Assembly (NCBI RefSeq): GCF_947179165.1
Contig: NC_077241.1
Location: 31,367,246-31,431,245 of the forward strand
From: Solanum dulcamara
Taxonomy: Eukaryota; Streptophyta; Magnoliopsida; Solanales; Solanaceae
Direction of reading: 5' to 3'
Length of the DNA: 64,000 bases
Part shown: in pieces, positions 1-10,979 of the stretch
Layout: the number at the start of each line of letters is the position of its first letter
How positions within the stretch are numbered: position 1 is the stretch's first letter
Made by a program: the position numbers and the translations under genes
Notes under the pieces: model-generated
What the model saw: the letters and a program-made list of their open reading frames with translations, nothing else
What the model was told of the DNA's origin: nothing
The model's database searches: none

Positions 1-2022
1 TCATAATCAAAGGAAAAATAGATAATTATTAGAAGAAGTAGTTTCTAAGGAGAACTACTCCGATTACATCATCAGACTCTGTCTATGAAGCCTCTAATAC
101 TCTTAGATGGTGCCAATGACATGTCCATGGCTACCTCAAAAGAAACATCACACTCAACAATAATAAAAGAATAAGGAGTTCCTTCGAATACAAGAAGGAC
201 TCACCAAATAGCTGAAAAGAAATGATCTTCAACGATGCGCTTGTTGAGGATCTCTAACACCTGTATCTGCATCATAAAACGATGCAGGTCGAATGACGTC
301 AGTACGTGGAATGTACGAGTATGTAAAATGGCAGGAAGATAAGGACAGATATCAAGATACTCCTCTCAATAAAACTCAGCTCAGAACTCAACATCATCTC
401 AACATGAATATGTAATGCAAGTTTAAAATATAATAATAAAAATAATAGTAATAAGCAATGCTTACTCAGTTGGGAGTTTCTCTAACCGACAACCATCACT
501 TATGAGCTAGCGATGATACAACGAAGCGATGTCGTTGCCACATCCATCCAATACCTTGCCAGGGTAAAGGACATCACCATCTTGGATCCATTCATCAAAG
601 TCCTCTTTTTGGGACTTAAGAGGCATAGCCTCCATCCTACGCTGGCTACGTAGTTCTGGGGTTTGAGTCAATTAAACTCTTACCCACTCGGTGCTCAATA
701 CTACTCCCAAAATATGTGCTCATATTAAACTCATCATCTAGTCTCATTGGACTTTAATTTAAATCATCAAACTCATCTCATTACCTCTTCATCAATTATT
801 ATACTTCGAAAACATCATTTACATCTCATCAAAACATCTTGCTCAAAACATCATTTACTCAAAAAATCATTTAAACTCAATTCTTTTGCTCTTTCAAAAC
901 TCAATAAAATACATATATAGTATTAATTCATATCACTCTTTTTATCAATGAAAATATTAAAAAGCCAACATCTTTACTCAAAATATGTGTAAAAATATTC
1001 ATGAACATCAAATCAATTAGGATTCATGGGAAAGTAGCCATGAACAATAATTCCAATAATATGAGAGATAACAATAATAATAATATTAATGCATAAATAT
1101 ATCAAACTCAATAGAAGAAGAATTATTTCATTTAGAATTCAAGATTTGGATAAAACTCAACTATAACTCAATTATAATAAATTTAAATATTGGGCGCATG
1201 GACGAAATCAATCCAATGCTATGAAAGCCTTACATACCTTAAATCCGAAGGTTTACTCCGAATTGGAACACTCTTGGATCCCTAGCCTTTTCTTCTCGCC
1301 GGAGCATTTTGTGTACTACCCGGAGTATAAGAATCACCGGAGTAGTATTTTTATACTACTAAAACTAAAACTATATTTGAGAAGAAGTATATAGAGAGAA
1401 GAAATGCTTAAGAAAGCTTGATGAATAAAATGAGGAAATAAGGTGGGTATTTATAGGTGGGAAAGAGGGACCTAACAATAAATAAAATAATTATAAAGAA
1501 AAATCTGAAAATTTAATGGAATATATTGATGTCATGGATGATGTTAAATGGAGGACAATTTATGTCATGCATGATGTCAAATGCATCTAGATGTTTCCAT
1601 GGTAGGTAAGATGAGTTCTTTTTAACAGAATACTTGTTTTCGAAGCTGCGTTTGAATAAGATAAATTCCTTATTAGGATTTGGTTTCTTCATAAGAATTG
1701 TAGATTTGGAAGTCTAGTTTCATATCGTTCAAGAATCAACCAATTTGGAGCAACCTACAGTGAGATATGAATTTTCTTCTATCAACACTCAATTCCGTCA
1801 CAGCACTATATCTTGCAAAGATTAATTTATTTGACCTACTTATACTCATAATTTGAAGTTATGTTCTTCATCAAAGTTGTAGGTAAGGATGTTGTGATTA
1901 CCCAGAAATTTGAATCACCTAATTTGGACCAACCTATGAAAAGTTATGCCCAAAATACAAAGGCTGTATTATTTTTGTCGAGAATTGAAATACCGACATA
2001 CAACATTTTAGGGGTTGTTACA
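1..2022 (-). mobile_element. B-family LTR, reverse orientation, running off the left edge
   Basis: Read on the minus strand the segment begins TGTAACAACCCCTAAAATG at 2022, the start of the B LTR seen forward at 15401 and 32439. It shares with them the block around the TATA box, including the 'cctataaatacccaccttattt' region and the preceding 'gatgtcatggatgatgttaaatggagga' block (about 1440-1560). The LTR end is not reached, so this is a solo LTR or the 5' LTR of an element lying to the left. The distal part (about 1-700) is a diverged subfamily. No PBS is visible. It abuts a family A LTR at 2023 and probably inserted into it; the other side of the insertion lies outside the window, so no target duplication can be tested. 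Confidence 0.75.
1448..1455 (-). promoter_or_regulatory. TATA box of reverse B LTR
   Basis: TATAAATA on the minus strand sits in the context CCTATAAATACCCACCTTATTTC, which is preserved in the B LTRs at 15969 and 33006. Its conservation and LTR position make it the likely U3 promoter element; activity is inferred. Confidence 0.6.
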
Positions 2023-3332
2023 ATTACTCCCCCAGTCTTCAGGTGATGGTTCACTTGACTGTTTCATCGAGTCTTAGATAATGACTTAGTTGCATATGGT
2101 TTCTCACTACTCTACTCGTGCATACTGTAAGCCATCCTTCCTCGAGTCCCACGATGGGCTGGGATATGTTATCGTGCACAGTGTTACTGCTTCTTTCACC
2201 GCGTCCCGGGACGGATGTGTATAGTTCCACGCACGAGGAGATGATGCCTTATGTTAGGTGTGATATATGTTATATGTTATGACGATACGATTATTCACCG
2301 AGTCCCAGGCCGGCTGTAATATGATAGTATATGTGGTGAAATAAGGAAGGAACACCGAGTCCCTCCTTAGAGGGCCGGGTACATATGTATATTACGATGG
2401 TACGCTATAGACGTACACCACTCCATTCATCGAGTCCCTCACTAAAGGGTCAGATACTTTATGTAGGTATGCATATGAGATTAAAGCAATACATTGTGAC
2501 CCTGAGCCCCACAGTGAACCGGGTGTGATACGATGATATACATGATAAGATGATACCGTATACGATGGTATGATACCGTATATGATGATATGATGAAATG
2601 AAATGCATTATGATATGATGATATGTGATTATGAAGAAGTGATTATAACACCGAGTTCACTAGAGGGCCGGGCACAGCATATGATGATGTGTATGATTTA
2701 CGTGTCCTAAGGTGCAGGTACAGTAATTCATTTAGTTATTATACTTGTCCCCTGCATACCTATTTCAGTTATGATCTCAGTTACGATGTGTTATGCTTTA
2801 CATACTCAGTACATATATCGTACTGACCCCCTTTTCTCGGGGGGCTGCGTTTTATGCCCGCAGGTACAAATGTTTATTCTGGAGATCCATCAGCGTAGGA
2901 GTTCCTCTCATCTGTGTCGGAAGTGCTTCACTGTTCTGGAGCCTAAATTTTGATGCTGGTCACTTAATATATATATTTGTACATTCAGGGGTACGGCGGA
3001 GGTCTTGTCCCGCTATATGTTATTGTTACTATTCTTAGAGGTCTATAGACATGTGTATATGTGGGTTGTTTGTGAGTTAGTTTCGATGTTGCCTATTCAA
3101 TATGTTGTGAATGTTTTTGTTATAGCAGCCTTGTCGGCTCGCGTGACCTTTCATGATATGATACAAATGAAAGAGGCTACATCTACATGAAAAAGTTTTT
3201 AAGTTTTAAACTATTGGGGTTTTTGTATATAGTATCACATCACACACGGTTCAACTTAAGTGTAGTTGATAAATACGTATGAGAAGGTCCAGGTCGGAAC
3301 CCAATTACGGCCTACGGGGTTGGGTCGTGACA
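2023..3332 (+). mobile_element. Family A LTR, 3' part, truncated at its 5' side
   Basis: This stretch is the 3' portion of a long A LTR. It matches the reverse complement of the solo LTR 51007-54456 closely by eye, for instance 2041-2160 against 52190-52300. It ends GGGTCGTGACA at 3332 and is followed at once by a primer-binding site, so it acts as the 5' LTR of the stub element 3333-3667. Inside are at least five 'CCGAGTCCC ... GGGCCGGGTAC' modules (2205, 2296, 2353, 2428, 2651) and the GC hairpin near 2826. It is cut at 2023 by the reverse B LTR. Confidence 0.85.
2826..2846 (+). other. Conserved GC hairpin in A LTR
   Basis: The run CCCCC-TTTTCTC-GGGGGG forms a short strong hairpin in otherwise AT-rich LTR sequence, followed by the conserved 'TGCCCGCAGGTACA'. 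Counterparts occur near 5645, 38528 and 45925 forward, and 10579, 49960, 51486 and 59980 reverse. The function is unknown. Confidence 0.55.
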
Positions 3333-3336
3333 GAAG

Positions 3337-3348
3337 TGGTATCAGAGC
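3337..3348 (+). other. Primer-binding site (initiator Met tRNA)
   Basis: TGGTATCAGAGC lies four bases (gaag) after the LTR end TGACA. It is a perfect match to the standard plant initiator-Met tRNA primer-binding site. Confidence 0.9.
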
Positions 3349-3632
3349 AGTTCGTCCTTGGAGTGTCTACAGACCGTGTCTAGTAGAGTCTTGTTTATTG
3401 GTGTGTTGTGCACCACATCTATAGACAAGAGGCTACATGACATTTAGGATGTTACTTTCTTTCATATCTAAAGATAACTGGAGAAGCTAAAGAGAACATG
3501 AAACACAAGTATTCGTACCTACGTATATTAACTGAAATACGTATATTAAGTACTTATAAGGAAGTATGTGTTAAGAAGATCGCAAAGAATCTCCCTATGA
3601 TTTGTATAAAGTTCTAAGGGAGATTTTGTTTA

Positions 3633-3667
3633 ACATTCGGGGACGAATGTTCTAAAGGGAGGAAGGA
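3633..3667 (+). other. Stem-loop and polypurine tract of A element
   Basis: ACATTCG (3633-3639) and CGAATGT (3644-3650) form a perfect 7-bp stem around the loop GGGA. Three bases later begins the purine tract AAAGGGAGGAAGGA (3654-3667), directly followed by the LTR start TGTTACACCCC at 3668. This is the plus-strand priming region. Confidence 0.85.
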
Positions 3668-6148
3668 TGTTACACCCCATACTTTTAAAACTCAGAATGT
3701 CTCATAAGTTCCTTAGACATTATCATGTGAGCCGGATATGCTACGACACCATAAAACAACTTGAAGGAAATAAGTATGTGATACTTCGTGAGAGGGAAGG
3801 TTGGAAATAGAGTTAAGAGAAGTCGGAAAGAGTTGGAGGCCAAGTAACAAGTCGTAGGACTCAACTTATCGACGTAAACTACTAATTTATAAGTCTTACA
3901 TATGTGAGTTACTTGATTACATACCAAAATTACGTAGCAAGGGTTTCATAGGCTCTTATAGTGAGACGAGATTACGAACGAGATTACGAACCCACGAGAA
4001 GGAAAATAATTGTGCAGGGCAGCCAATGGGAGGGTGACACATGGCAGAACCTAAGCAAGAAGGTGACCCACCTGCTTGGGGTCAAGTAGGTTACCCACCT
4101 GCTTGGGGGAGGTGGGCCCCACAGCCACATGACAGCCCCTCCTTCAGCATGTAGATGCGGTGGCCCAATAGAGAATGGACATGTGTCACCTCTTGGGGAT
4201 GACATGTGTCACACCCTACAGCCACGTATATGTATATATATGAATCATATACTTTAGTTTGTTCATCAAATTTTAGCCAAAATAAGAGAAAACAAACCCT
4301 AGAGCTAAGGAGCAAAATTGCGACGGCTTAGGAGAAAAATAAGGTAAGTCCCGATTTTATTCCGTAAATTAATTATATAGCGTATACCACGATGATATAG
4401 AAGTATTAGTAGAATAAAATTAAATTTCAGTGCAGCCAAAAAATGGACACAAAGCTGCCACGATGATTCAGCACGCTAAAAAAAACTCTGAGGCGCGATT
4501 TTGGCGAGTTCTAACCAATTTCGGGAAAGGTAAGTTCTTCCTCTCTAATTTGAAGTTTATGATGTTAAATTAGGGTGTATTACACACCTTAGGGGCTGAT
4601 GTATGTGGGGTAAAAGGTTTGAAAAGTTCGGCGTTCGAAATAAATTAATTTGGAATCGCTATAGTTAAATAGTTGTCGAAGTAAGGTGTTGTGCGCGTGG
4701 GGGCTGCTTCTGGTTATGTTGGGGCGTGTTGCAGGGTCTAAGAGTGCTATAAATGAGGTAGGGGAGCTTCTGGTTACAGCCACACGACCCCCTCCCCCCC
4801 CCCCGCTTCGTACGGTTAAAGGTTTCGCAAAATAGAAACTAGAAACCCTCTTTTGGTATCGTAACTTCGGGCGAGTCATTTGGAGTTTATATTGTGTAAT
4901 GTTGCCATGTTATATATATATAATCTGCTGGTTGTATTTTTGGTTGGATTCAGGTATTAAGGACATGGTTGGAAAATTCGGATGGGGCACATTATAGGGG
5001 AGGTGTTGTCCGATTTCCGTTAACACCTTTACTATTTAAGGAACTAGTCTAGAAGGCAAGCGAGGGGATAAATGCTACGATTACTAGTGGGTAGCCTAAG
5101 TTGCTGAAAAATCTAAGGTTGTTAATACTCGCCTTATTTTCGTGTTAAAAAGGTTTCAAGGATGATGACGTAAACAAGACTAAGGGAAGTCCATAAGAGG
5201 TATGTGAAGCTTGTCCCTTCTCTTTTTTTGGCATGTCATAGAGGTAAGTAAGCAGTGATATTACGCCTAAATTAATTCCATTCTTGAATGCTCCTTATTC
5301 AATTCTGAATGTTAAAGCTTGTATGATAGTTAAGTTAATTTTCTTGAATCTTTTATCCACCGAGCCCTTCACTAGAGGGTCGAGTACATATGCGCATATA
5401 TGATGATGATTTATTGTAATAAGGTGGCGATGGCACAGGGCCTGATACTGATACTACATATATGATTCACCGGACCCCTGATGGGGCCGTCTATATTAAA
5501 AATTTGAGCATGCATGTTTTTGTGATTCATAGAGTACTAGTACATTTTTCTGATTTGATAATTGGTTCCCCTTCTTCTCCATTTTGGATATACCTCCAGT
5601 TGAAGTATGTTACATTTTACATACTCAGTACATATGTCGTACTAACCCCCTTTCTCGGGGGGCTGCGTTCATGCCCGTAGGTACAGATACAGGTTTTGGG
5701 AGTTCGTCAGCTTAGGATTCCATGCAGCTCAGATGGAAGAGGCTCCATTGTATCGGGGCCTAGGTTTTGATACTGTCCACTGATGTATAAAATTGTTTTG
5801 TCCATTCGAGGGTACGGCGGGGGCCCTATCCTACCATATATTGTCAGTTATATTTTTAGAGGTCTGCAGACATGTATATATGGGTTGTGTATGTTAGTGT
5901 GATTCAGTTGGGTCTACATGATATATGATATATGTTATTATGTTATGGCAGCCTCGTCGGTTTGCATGTCCTGTCATATTGTGATACAAACGAAAAGGGC
6001 TACAGGTTTATGAAAGTATTATCGCCCAATGGGGATCTGTTACATAATAGTATTTTATTTATAGTTCAATTTGACCACAGCTGATATCTAGGTATACAGG
6101 GGGTCCAGGTCGAACCCCAGTCGCGGCCTACGACATTGGGTCGTGACA
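3668..6148 (+). mobile_element. Family A/F mosaic LTR (3' LTR of stub element)
   Basis: The LTR starts TGTTACACCCC after the PPT and ends GGTCGTGACA at 6148 (2481 bp). Its first 1.5 kb resembles the solo LTR 51007-54456 (start, G-box region, 'attcggatggggcacattatagggg'). From roughly 5340 on it resembles the F LTRs (36000-39074), as in 'ccgagcccttcactagagg' and the text around 5645-5760. It therefore does not match its supposed partner LTR 2023-3332 in the 3' half. It carries splice-like sites at 4344, 4530, 4953 and 5200 and an 11-base C run at 4794-4804. Confidence 0.8.
4228..4240 (+). promoter_or_regulatory. TATA region of A LTR
   Basis: TATATGTATATATA follows an upstream stretch with ACATGTGTC motifs that look like eroded copies of the GACACGTGTC G-boxes found in the other A LTRs. 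Position and conservation among A LTRs suggest the U3 promoter. Confidence 0.5.
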
Positions 6149-6480
6149 TCTATGAAGTCGATTCGTAGACTTGAGGATGAGTCATAGAAGTCAATTCATA
6201 GAGTTAGATTCAAAGTTTTAATGAAGGGTATTTGTGTCATTTCCCAAGTTTGATTCAATGAAACTAGAAACAATTACGGCTAATGAATTCTTATAAATCG
6301 CTAAAGTGAATGGGTTATTTCAAATATGTTGTATAAAGATGGATTGATAGGTAGTTACTATATTTTCCCATTATTATTTGATCATGTCTTTATGTGTTTC
6401 CAGGGGGGTATTGACTAAGCACCAAGTACTTCTAGGTGGGGAAACAAGGAAGTTGCATTCGTTAATGTCTTATAAAGGAA
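6149..6480 (+). mobile_element. C-family LTR fragment
   Basis: The stretch has the C LTR signature of short imperfect palindromes (gtcgattcgtagacttg ... gagtcatagaag) followed by 'taatgaagggtatttgtgtcatttcccaagtttgattcaatgaaactagaaac', matching 31855-31915 and 9240-9290. It has neither LTR terminus. It is the sequence into which the A element on its left inserted, or a deletion neighbour of the pol tail on its right. Confidence 0.6.
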
Positions 6481-6782
6481 TCAAGAAGTTGAGAGTACTA
6501 CATGGGAAGCGAAAGCGTACATGAGAAAACAATATCCTTAGCTCATTTCCTTCCGATCCATCCTAAGGCACTTAGGCATCTATACTCAAATCTTCTAAAA
6601 TCCTACATTTCGACTCCTCTGTGTCATGACATAGGCATGCATACCATGAAAATAATTTTTAAATGAAGTTGATATTTAGAAGTTGAATTATTGTATTCAT
6701 GGTTGGGTTGGTAGTTATACTCTGTCTCTACTCAAGCTAGTCTTTCCACATTCGAGGACGATTGTTCCCAAGGGGGAGATAT
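6481..6782 (+). pseudogene. pol: pol C-terminal end, 3' UTR and PPT of an H element
   Basis: Frame 6491-6541 reads E-S-T-T-W-E-A-K-A-Y-M-R-K-Q-Y-P-stop, the end of the chromodomain-like tail of Tekay-type pol (compare 15100-15163 and 31150-31199). The rest of the gene is missing upstream, where a C LTR fragment begins. After the stop come about 200 bases of untranslated sequence, the CATTCG-AGGA-CGATTG stem-loop (6749-6764, one mismatch) and the purine tract ccaagggggagatat up to 6782. It is a non-functional tail. Confidence 0.75.
6749..6782 (+). other. Stem-loop and polypurine tract of H element
   Basis: CATTCG/CGATTG around AGGA (one stem mismatch) is followed by AAGGGGGAGATAT. The next bases, TGTAACATTCC, open the H LTR. 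Confidence 0.75.
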
Positions 6783-7028
6783 TGTAACATTCCTCAAAAA
6801 TGCTCACAAGTGCCTTAAAATGCCTTGGAAATATGTTGCTTGCATAAAGCATTATCCTTATCCTTTTTGGATAGTCTGAGTCCGGTATATCGATTAGTAG
6901 GTCAAAATTTGTGGAAAAATTATCTCGGTGGATTTTTAGGACTCGTCTATCGAAAGATGAAATTTTCAAGAATCGCATAAAATAGGAGGGTGCGCGACAA
7001 GTCTGTAATTTTGGAAATGACCCCAAAT
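6783..7028 (+). mobile_element. H-family LTR, 5' end
   Basis: TGTAACATTCCTCAAAAATG starts directly after the PPT, so this is a 3' LTR beginning. Only this copy occurs in the window. The right limit is uncertain, because the sequence grades into D-like reverse LTR sequence near 7030. An open frame on the minus strand across the PPT and LTR start is not believed to be a gene. Confidence 0.6.
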
Positions 7029-8417
7029 ATTTGTCCAAAACAGCACACCCAGCTCACAAATCAAATTGATACATAGTCTTGGGTGGGAAAAAACATGAAT
7101 CGCTCATGCAACCAATTCCCATAATTTATGCTAAATGGAGCAACTACGGTGGCATCTAAAATCAACAATTTATCAAAAATGAAAGCCACACATCCCAAAC
7201 AAATCATACTACGATGTTCCTTGCGGAAAAGCTCACAATTTAGCATCAAGAATAACAAAAAATGAAGCTAAAATTGGAAAGATACAATCCTCCAAAAATT
7301 CATAAAATTCCAATCCAAAAATGGTAACGGAAGCAGCTAAGTTAGTGAATTTATCTCACACGAAGCTCCTAAACAAGTTTCTGAGCTCACCAATGAATTT
7401 TCCCCGCGAGATTACCTTCAATTTAGATCTTTAGATCACCAAGTTTGATTAAGAATAGGAGGAGAAATCAAAGTTTGAAATAGTGAAGTGTGGCTGAGTT
7501 CGTCCTTGGTCATTTATTAAAAGACCAAGATTCTGAACTTTACGAATAAGCCCTACGCAGCCTGCGAACACGAAAGTCAGGAAGTTTGGACTTCATAAAT
7601 GTGGAGGCAAAAGAGGCATACCTCTACGAACGCGACCTACGCCCCGCGAATGCCGAGGGACATATCTTGGACCTCCTCGAACGCGACTAAGGGCTTGTGA
7701 TCGCGGATAAAAAATCCACCTACACCAAATATCAACTGAAATTTTGATTTTCACCAAGTTTAAATATTTTTACGGGGTGCTCAAAATTTATTCGTAATCC
7801 TGTGCGTTAAAATGATATATGTTGTCCCACAAAATTCAGCATTCTAGACTTAATGGCGCAGTCGCAATTTCCATACGAGGTTGTTAAGACTGAAAGTGGT
7901 TCCCACACCTAAGTGTCATTTTGAGCCAAATTCCATAGTAGGCCTCGGGATTAGATCGAAAGCCTCAGGAAGCCAATAAAGGGCCATTCAAGACCAAACT
8001 CAGCATTCTAAAACTAACCGTATTGTAAGAATTTTCACCTGAGCGTGTTCTCCAAGAATGTTGACCAAAGTAAATAATAGGAAAAATATTAAAGGCAAAA
8101 GCACCAAATGGCCCTAAACTCGTACTAATTGCCTCGGTACTCATGCCATCCATGCTACTAGTCTAATTTGGTCATTCTAGAGATGATTATATCATCAAAA
8201 TTTCATTCTGAGGTCATTTTCCTAAAGTTATGAGGGAAGTCAATTTTTCAAGTTATAGAAGGTTCAAAATAGGAAAACGGGCCTAAAATCCAAACGAAGG
8301 ACTAGGCGATTGAACAACCAGTTCCAGCAAGTCATAAATGACTTGGGGTCATTATAGGAACACTCTAAATGATGGAATGATTGAGTTAATTTAGAAATGA
8401 CCTAGAGGGTCATTACA
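7029..8417 (-). mobile_element. D-like LTR fragment, reverse orientation
   Basis: Read on the minus strand it starts TGTAATGACCCTCTAGGTCATTTC at 8417, the start of the D LTR (22187). It continues with D-type text such as 'gggcctaaaatcc'/'ggattttaggcccg' near 8280 and the 'gagcaccccgt' block near 7780, matching 20660 and 22820. At 7545-7720 it has GC-rich words (ctgcgaacacg, gaacgcgacc, cgcgaatgcc) in place of the CGCTAAAGCGA words of the forward D LTRs, so it is a sister subfamily. The left limit is approximate. Confidence 0.6.
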
Positions 8418-8463
8418 AGAATTGAGAAAACACCATTGTTTAAGGTAGAAAAGGTTGGAATTT

Positions 8464-8789
8464 TGTCATGATCCAAACTAGGGTCTAGATGTGACACACT
8501 GATTAGGATTCCTGAAGAAGCCCCAAAGAGTCCGTTTAGCTTGTCATAAGAACACATAAGCTAATAAATAAGCAAAAACTCATAAAATTCCAAGAACATA
8601 GAATAGGTTGAAAGAAGTAAGATGACATAGAGTCCATACACGTATATTGAACATGCCTCTATAGGACTACATAGGAGGGGACTAGGAAATGTTCCTAACT
8701 CAACCTCAAAAAAGTAATGACATGACATGGAATAGTCTCAATGTACCAGTATAGTCTAATAATGATAAAGAGAAAGATAGACTAGGTTT
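8464..8789 (-). mobile_element. C-type LTR 3' end fragment, reverse
   Basis: The left edge TGTCATGATCCAAACTAGGGTCTAGATGTGACAC is, on the minus strand, the LTR terminus '...cacatctagaccctagtttggatcatgaca', matching the terminus at 48615-48646. No PBS precedes it on the left. The fragment abuts a forward LTR start at 8790. Confidence 0.6.
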
Positions 8790-9461
8790 TGTAAGACCCT
8801 AGAAATTGGGAAGTTGGAAATAAGGAGAATTTTTTGAAAATATAGACTGACTTCAAGTTGATGTGTCAGTTTACAACTCGTAGAACTTTCTACGACTTGT
8901 AGATATAAGTTGTAGAGGGATTCCTTAAACCTATTCAGGACAAATCTCTACAGAAGTCCCCACGACTCTATAGGAAGAGTCATTGTCTAGTTTATGAGTT
9001 GTAATAACGACTCATAGAAAAACTTTAGAGGCTCAAGAATTTGTAATTTTTTCAGACCTATAGGACGAGAGGGGTTTATGACTCAGAGACTCGTTGACGA
9101 GTCGTAAACATGACTCATAGAAAGAATTTAGAGACCTAACTTTTAGGAATTTCCTCAGACTTATATGATGACTTATGATGACAAGTTATAGGACTCTTTA
9201 CGACTCGTAGAGTAATTTTCGTAGGTCAAAAAATTTGGATTTAATTAAGGGTATTTCTATCTTTTCTAAAGTTTGGTTCAACAAAGCTAGACACTATTAT
9301 GGAAAGGTAAGAAGCTTATATTAACCATACTCTTCAAATTCCCTTCCTATTTAATTTATTCTTCAAAATTTCCCTATGACAAGAATACCAAAATCTCTCT
9401 CAAGCTTCTGTTACAATTTAAAGCTAGGGTTTCAAGTTCATCAAGGTTTCTCTTCATTTCT
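8790..9461 (+). mobile_element. C-type LTR, 3'-truncated
   Basis: It opens TGTAAGACCCTAGAAATTGGG and carries a run of short imperfect palindromes built on 'acgactcgtaga/ctacgagtcgt' between 8866 and 9230 (for example tttacaactcgtagaactttctacgacttgtag and gactcgttgacgagtcg). It then has the 'ttaattaagggtatttctatcttttctaaagtttggttcaacaaag' block shared with 31855 and 6215. It ends abruptly at a deletion junction with RT coding sequence at 9462, so PBS, gag and protease are missing. Confidence 0.65.
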
Positions 9462-10107
9462 TCAGACATAAGGAGCTTCTTGGGTCTATCCAAGTACTAT
9501 AGAAGGTTCATCGAATGGTTTTCTTCCATTTCATCTCTTGTGATGAAATTGACCCAAATCAAAGCTAATTAATATAGATGGATGAGTGTGAGAAGAGTTT
9601 CCGGACATTAAAATGTCGACTTACCTTTACTCTTATTTTGACTCTACCAGAAGGATTATAAGGGTTTGTAGTTTATTATGATGCTTCAAACATTGGTTTA
9701 GGTTGTGTCTTAATGCAAAATGGCAAGGTCATAGCCTATTCTTCAGGAAAATTAAAGGTTCATGAGTGTAACTACCCTACCCATGACCTTAAATTAGCGG
9801 TCGTTATTTTTGCTCTGAATATTTTGAGGCATTACCTCTATGGGGTGCATGTGGATGTGTATAAATATCATAAAAGTCTTCAATATGTGTTCACCCAAAA
9901 GAACTTTAATCTAAGGCAAAGGAGATGGCTAGAACTCCTTAAGGACTATGACGTGCGTGTGCACTATCATCCGAGTAAAGCCAATGTGGTTGTCGATGCA
10001 CTTTGTAGAGTATTTATGGAGAGTGTGGCCTATGTGGATGAAGAAAGAGGGAGTTGGTGAACGATGTTCATCGGTTGGCTAGATTAGGGGTGAAGTTGTA
10101 TGGTACT
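9462..10107 (+). pseudogene. pol: Ty3/gypsy RT C-terminus and RNase H, broken
   Basis: From 9462 the frame reads S-D-I-R-S-F-L-G-L-S-K-Y-Y-R-R-F, the end of reverse transcriptase. A stop and frame change follow near 9570. From about 9590 a second frame holds RNase H: V-V-Y-Y-D-A-S with the first catalytic Asp (about 9672), and the long open stretch 9713-10060. The expected acidic residues in the 'HDLK' and 'YKYHKSLQY' blocks are Lys and Tyr here (expected Glu and Asp), so the enzyme would be dead; the last Asp (V-V-V-D-A-L) remains. The gene continues into integrase at 13767 beyond the inserted solo LTR. Confidence 0.85.
10103..10107. repeat. Target-site duplication, left copy (GTACT)
   Basis: GTACT precedes the solo LTR and ATACT (13762-13766) follows it. 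Four of five bases agree, and the pol frame is interrupted exactly here. Confidence 0.75.
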
Positions 10108-10979
10108 TGTCACGACCCAACCCCATGGGCCGCAACTGAGGTCCGATTTGGACCCCTACATAGGTATCTATCTGTTATAGTCAAGTTGAACTATGTGTGA
10201 TGTGGTACTATATAAAAAACCCTAATGGGTCAAAACCTTTTCATTTATATGTAGCCTCTTTCATTCATACCATGTCATGAAAAGGCACGTAAGCTGACAA
10301 GACTGTCATAACCTAATAATATTTATAACACGACTTACAGGCTTAGCTAAAACAAACTCATCAACAACCCACATACACGTCTACAGACCTCTAAGAGTAT
10401 TAACTGTATCATATGATGGGACAGGGCCCCCGCCGTACCCCTAAATAAACAGACATATATATCAAATGACCAGTATCAAAAGTTAGGCTCTGGAATAGTG
10501 AAGCGCTTCCAACATCGCTAAGTGGAAACCCAAAGCTGGTGGATCTCCAAAATAAACATTTGTACCTATAGGCATGAAACCCATCCCCTCGGAAAATGGG
10601 GGGTCAATACGATATATGTACTAAGTATATAAAACATAACATAACATAACTGAGATAACAACTGAAATAGGGATACAGGAAACAAGTATGACAATTAATA
10701 GTTCAATATACCTGCATCTTATGAAAAGAGGGCATGTATATCATCCTCACATATCACTCCCATCCCGCTGTGGGACTCGGTGTTACTATATCATCGTATA
10801 AGGCATCATACCCTCATACACGATATTATTTCATACATTACAAATACATCACTATGTTTTCATATGTATGCCTACCTATCATACTCGACCCTTTAGTGAG
10901 GGTCTTGGTGAAAGAGTGGTGTACATGTTGTACCACACCAGACCCACTATGGGACTCAGTACCATTATCATATAGTAAA

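Larger units (their letters stand above)
3333..3667 (+). pseudogene. Internal stub of A element with gag-pol deleted
   Basis: Only 335 bases separate two A LTRs. The first part (3337 to about 3476) is the leader downstream of the PBS and matches the leader of the F element (39079-39235). From about 3477 it jumps to 'gagaagctaaagagaacatgaaacacaagt', the coding end of pol and the 3' untranslated region, matching 42985-43198. All of gag, protease, RT, RNase H and integrase core are gone, while PBS and PPT remain. This is the shape of a deletion derivative that could in principle be copied by proteins supplied in trans. No ORF of note remains. Confidence 0.8.

Noticed and set aside
1861..2046. 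61-residue frame at the B/A LTR junction
   Set aside because: It spans an insertion boundary between two LTRs and cannot be an ancestral gene.
4589..4879. Minus-strand frame of 96 residues including a run of glycines
   Set aside because: The glycines come from the C run at 4794-4804 in an LTR; no motif or conservation.
6715..7038. Minus-strand frame of 107 residues
   Set aside because: It runs antisense across a 3' UTR, PPT and LTR start, has no recognised motif, and the plus-strand element explains the sequence.
10240..10700. Clustered short repeats that could suggest a CRISPR-like array
   Set aside because: Repeats have no regular spacers; the sequence is the 3' end of a plant LTR.
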